Part shown: piece by piece, positions 5,363 through 6,860 of the stretch
Layout of the letters: every line of letters starts with the position of its first letter
Position numbering within the stretch: the first letter of the stretch is position 1
Origin: Bathyarchaeum sp965602795
GTDB taxonomy: Archaea; Thermoproteota; Bathyarchaeia; Bathyarchaeales; Bathyarchaeaceae
Direction: 5' to 3'
DNA: 6,860 bases
Assembly: GCA_965602795.1 (NCBI GenBank)
Contig: CBFCZR010000087.1
Coordinates: 1-6,860, forward strand
Translations under genes and position numbers: made by a program
Notes under the pieces: generated by a model
Told to the model about the DNA's origin: nothing
Seen by the model: the letters and a program-made list of their open reading frames with translations, nothing else
Databases searched by the model: none

Positions 5363-6829
5363 TTATTGTTTTTGTCGTTCTCGTTGCGTTGAGGTGAGAG
5401 GCAATCGTATTCGGATTGTGGTTTTGTTTCGGTATATGCTGTATTTGTGGAGTTTTCTGCCTTCTGGAATCCTGTCGACCAAGCCGCATCTTGCTAGAGT
5501 GTTCAAATTTCTCCAAAGACCCTTCTTAGCCCCTTTTTTCAACCCCATTTTTTCAAACAATTCATTCACTGTCATCGGTGAACCATGTTGTTGGTAATGG
5601 GACGCCAACTCAGCGAGTATCTTTCTATTTCTTTTCGAGCCTAAAGCATCCAGTGTTTTCTCAGTTAATTCCTCTGGAACAAACAAGCTTTCGTGAGTGC
5701 CCAGAATTGTTTCCATAGCTTCATAATATGGTCTTATGAAGTTCCAGTAGCATCTTAAACAAAGACGTTTCAACTCACGGGAAGCCGTCTCATCTGCCAA
5801 ACGCTTCTTCGTTCCAAGTTCTTTCCGGCATTGGTTCTTACTCTTCTTTCCGTTTGCTGGAGCAAATGGTTGAATGATGTTCCTTACCAGATACTCAAGA
5901 AATTTTGTGGAAACGTTTTCCTGTTCGTAAATTTTGCGGCTAACCTCTCTATACGAATCGCTTATGAATAATGTTTCATCTGGGTTAAGGTCTCTTGATT
6001 GCAGGTATCTCATGCGCTTTCCTGAAACCGCAACTGGGTCCGGCAAAACAATGGTTGCGGGGTATTCAATACTCTGGTCTACGCAAATCATCTTTTTGAG
6101 AATTGAAAGACCTGCATTCGATTTGTCAAAAATGTTATACGAGGCTCCCAAGTAGCTGAGGGACTCTAAACCCCAGCTGACATATGGGTACATCTTTATC
6201 TCTGTTCCAAGTTTGTTTCTGTCAAACAGGTAAATCTCAAGAAGCTCTTTCTCGTATTCTGTGAGATTATATGTCTTCTCTGTGAGTCTAACTGTTGTTG
6301 TTTCACGAAGCTTCTCTACTGTGTTTATCTGGTTTAGGACGTTCTGGAGACTCTTTTCGAAGTCAAGAATTCTTAAGATGCTGTAGACGTCTCTCTGGAT
6401 TTCCACCCTGTCTTCAATAATCACAGCCTTTGCGCTTGGAGCAAAGATTCCCTGAAAAAATTTGTGTGCCTCTGCAACCCGCTCTCTGATGTCTCCTCGG
6501 TGATAGCCTCTACCAATATCCCGTAGAGCCCCAATGTACACAACTGGGTTGATGGAGTAGCCGCTCTCTATAAGCTCCTCAACGAGGAAGAGCGGAAGAA
6601 AATGTTTTAGCTGCGCCACTTCCAAGTCTGCATGGAACGCAACCACTATAACCGCCTTAAGTTTTCGCCTTTTCCATTCTTCCCCTGTACCATCAAGAAC
6701 TTTAACTGCCTCCATCTCTGGAAAACGCTGGCTAAACCATTTTTCTGTCAACAAAGGCAGCGGGATATCTTCCACCGCATCTTTGGAACCCAAACTACGC
6801 TGTCCACCTTTTTCCAATTCGTTACACAC
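5363..6829 (-). CDS. Degenerate tyrosyl-tRNA-synthetase-like protein with C-terminal winged-helix domain
   Basis: 488 residues if GTG 6829 is used. TTG 6793 (L13) has a better ribosome site, AAAGGTGG ten bases upstream. The frame also stays open to the window edge, so the 5' end is uncertain. Residues about 60-315 follow, by eye, the archaeal TyrRS catalytic domain as I recall it from Methanocaldococcus jannaschii. The HIGH region is A72-Q-L-K-H76 followed by a FLPLF helix and E-x2-SGY. Next comes a GDIRERVAEAHKFF helix where TyrRS has a similar EIR helix. Y214-P215 and S225-YLGAS match the YP and HYLGVD segments. R272-M273-R-Y-L stands where KMSSS is expected, followed by TLFISDSYREVSRKI, like the family's FIAVDDSPEEIRAKI. 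The first His and the Gly of HIGH and the Ser/Lys of KMSKS are missing, so aminoacylation is unlikely. Residues about 330-360 are basic with C334, C357 and C360. Residues 398-467 look like a winged helix (VNELFEKMGL, LNTLARCGLVDR). A regulator derived from a synthetase is inferred. The gene is surely real; the homology is moderately supported. Confidence 0.55.
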   Translation of the reverse strand: MCNELEKGGQRSLGSKDAVEDIPLPLLTEKWFSQRFPEMEAVKVLDGTGEEWKRRKLKAVIVVAFHADLEVAQLKHFLPLFLVEELIESGYSINPVVYIGALRDIGRGYHRGDIRERVAEAHKFFQGIFAPSAKAVIIEDRVEIQRDVYSILRILDFEKSLQNVLNQINTVEKLRETTTVRLTEKTYNLTEYEKELLEIYLFDRNKLGTEIKMYPYVSWGLESLSYLGASYNIFDKSNAGLSILKKMICVDQSIEYPATIVLPDPVAVSGKRMRYLQSRDLNPDETLFISDSYREVSRKIYEQENVSTKFLEYLVRNIIQPFAPANGKKSKNQCRKELGTKKRLADETASRELKRLCLRCYWNFIRPYYEAMETILGTHESLFVPEELTEKTLDALGSKRNRKILAELASHYQQHGSPMTVNELFEKMGLKKGAKKGLWRNLNTLARCGLVDRIPEGRKLHKYSIYRNKTTIRIRLPLTSTQRERQKQ

Positions 6830-6835
6830 GTTACA
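6820..6835. repeat. Tandem CGTTACA repeat at the start of the synthetase-like gene
   Basis: CGTTACA occurs at 6820-6826 and again at 6829-6835, a nine-base period. The reverse half-site GTAAC appears at 6852-6856. Between them the minus strand reads ACTTTTATCC, a weak TATA-like element at about 6845-6854. If transcription starts near 6820, the repeats sit at the promoter and could be an operator, perhaps for the gene's own winged-helix product. This would also favour the TTG 6793 start. Sequence seen, role inferred. Confidence 0.3.
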
Positions 6836-6860
6836 TTTACTATGGATAAAAGTAACATTT

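Noticed and set aside
5295..5516. A 73-codon minus-strand frame overlapping the end of the synthetase-like gene, ending FYPVIFPKGF; considered as a frameshifted true C-terminus of that gene.
   Set aside because: Its upstream part is not protein-like. The main frame reads cleanly through the winged helix to its own stop at 5363. A frameshift cannot be shown without homologues.
1..6860. Search for CRISPR repeats, transposase genes, terminal inverted repeats and integration sites.
   Set aside because: No regularly spaced repeats, no transposase or integrase motifs and no flanking duplications were seen.

Overview
The window reads as a piece of archaeal chromosome. Genes use ATG, GTG and TTG starts with Shine-Dalgarno-like sequences. 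TATA-box-like elements of the TTTATATG type lie upstream, and genes end in short T-runs rather than GC-rich hairpins. A membrane-anchored surface protein with a lysine-rich C-terminal stop-transfer signal and several N-glycosylation sequons, plus anaerobe-type oxygen-defence genes, fits an uncultured anaerobic archaeon. A Bathyarchaeia/TACK-like lineage is plausible, but the lineage is inference.

Layout. Positions 1-433 are mostly non-coding and hold a Shine-Dalgarno sequence for a divergent gene beyond the left edge. Positions 434-2776 (+) form a two-gene unit: an FAD-dependent oxidoreductase with an N-terminal iron-sulfur domain, then an SCP2-like lipid-binding protein. Converging on it (2837-3549, -) is a rubrerythrin followed by a 38-residue desulforedoxin that is easily missed because of its size. 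Together they form a compact peroxide/oxygen defence operon. A 168-bp divergent promoter region (3550-3717) carries a 17-bp direct repeat around the rubrerythrin promoter and a clear TATA box for the next gene. Positions 3718-5064 (+) encode a secreted beta-solenoid protein with a C-terminal membrane anchor. A 21-bp convergent terminator region follows, then two minus-strand genes: a 60-residue four-cysteine protein (5086-5268) and a large protein of about 480 residues (5363-6829) that runs up to the right edge.

The most interesting gene is the last one. By eye its first ~315 residues follow the order of elements of an archaeal tyrosyl-tRNA synthetase catalytic domain, but the HIGH and KMSKS signatures are degenerate. 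A winged-helix-like domain is attached at its C-terminus. This suggests a synthetase-derived sensor or regulator rather than an enzyme that charges tRNA. The comparison was made from memory and needs a profile search. The oxidoreductase (iron-sulfur domain in front of the FAD domain, unusual flavin-loop residues) with its SCP2 partner is the second point of interest.
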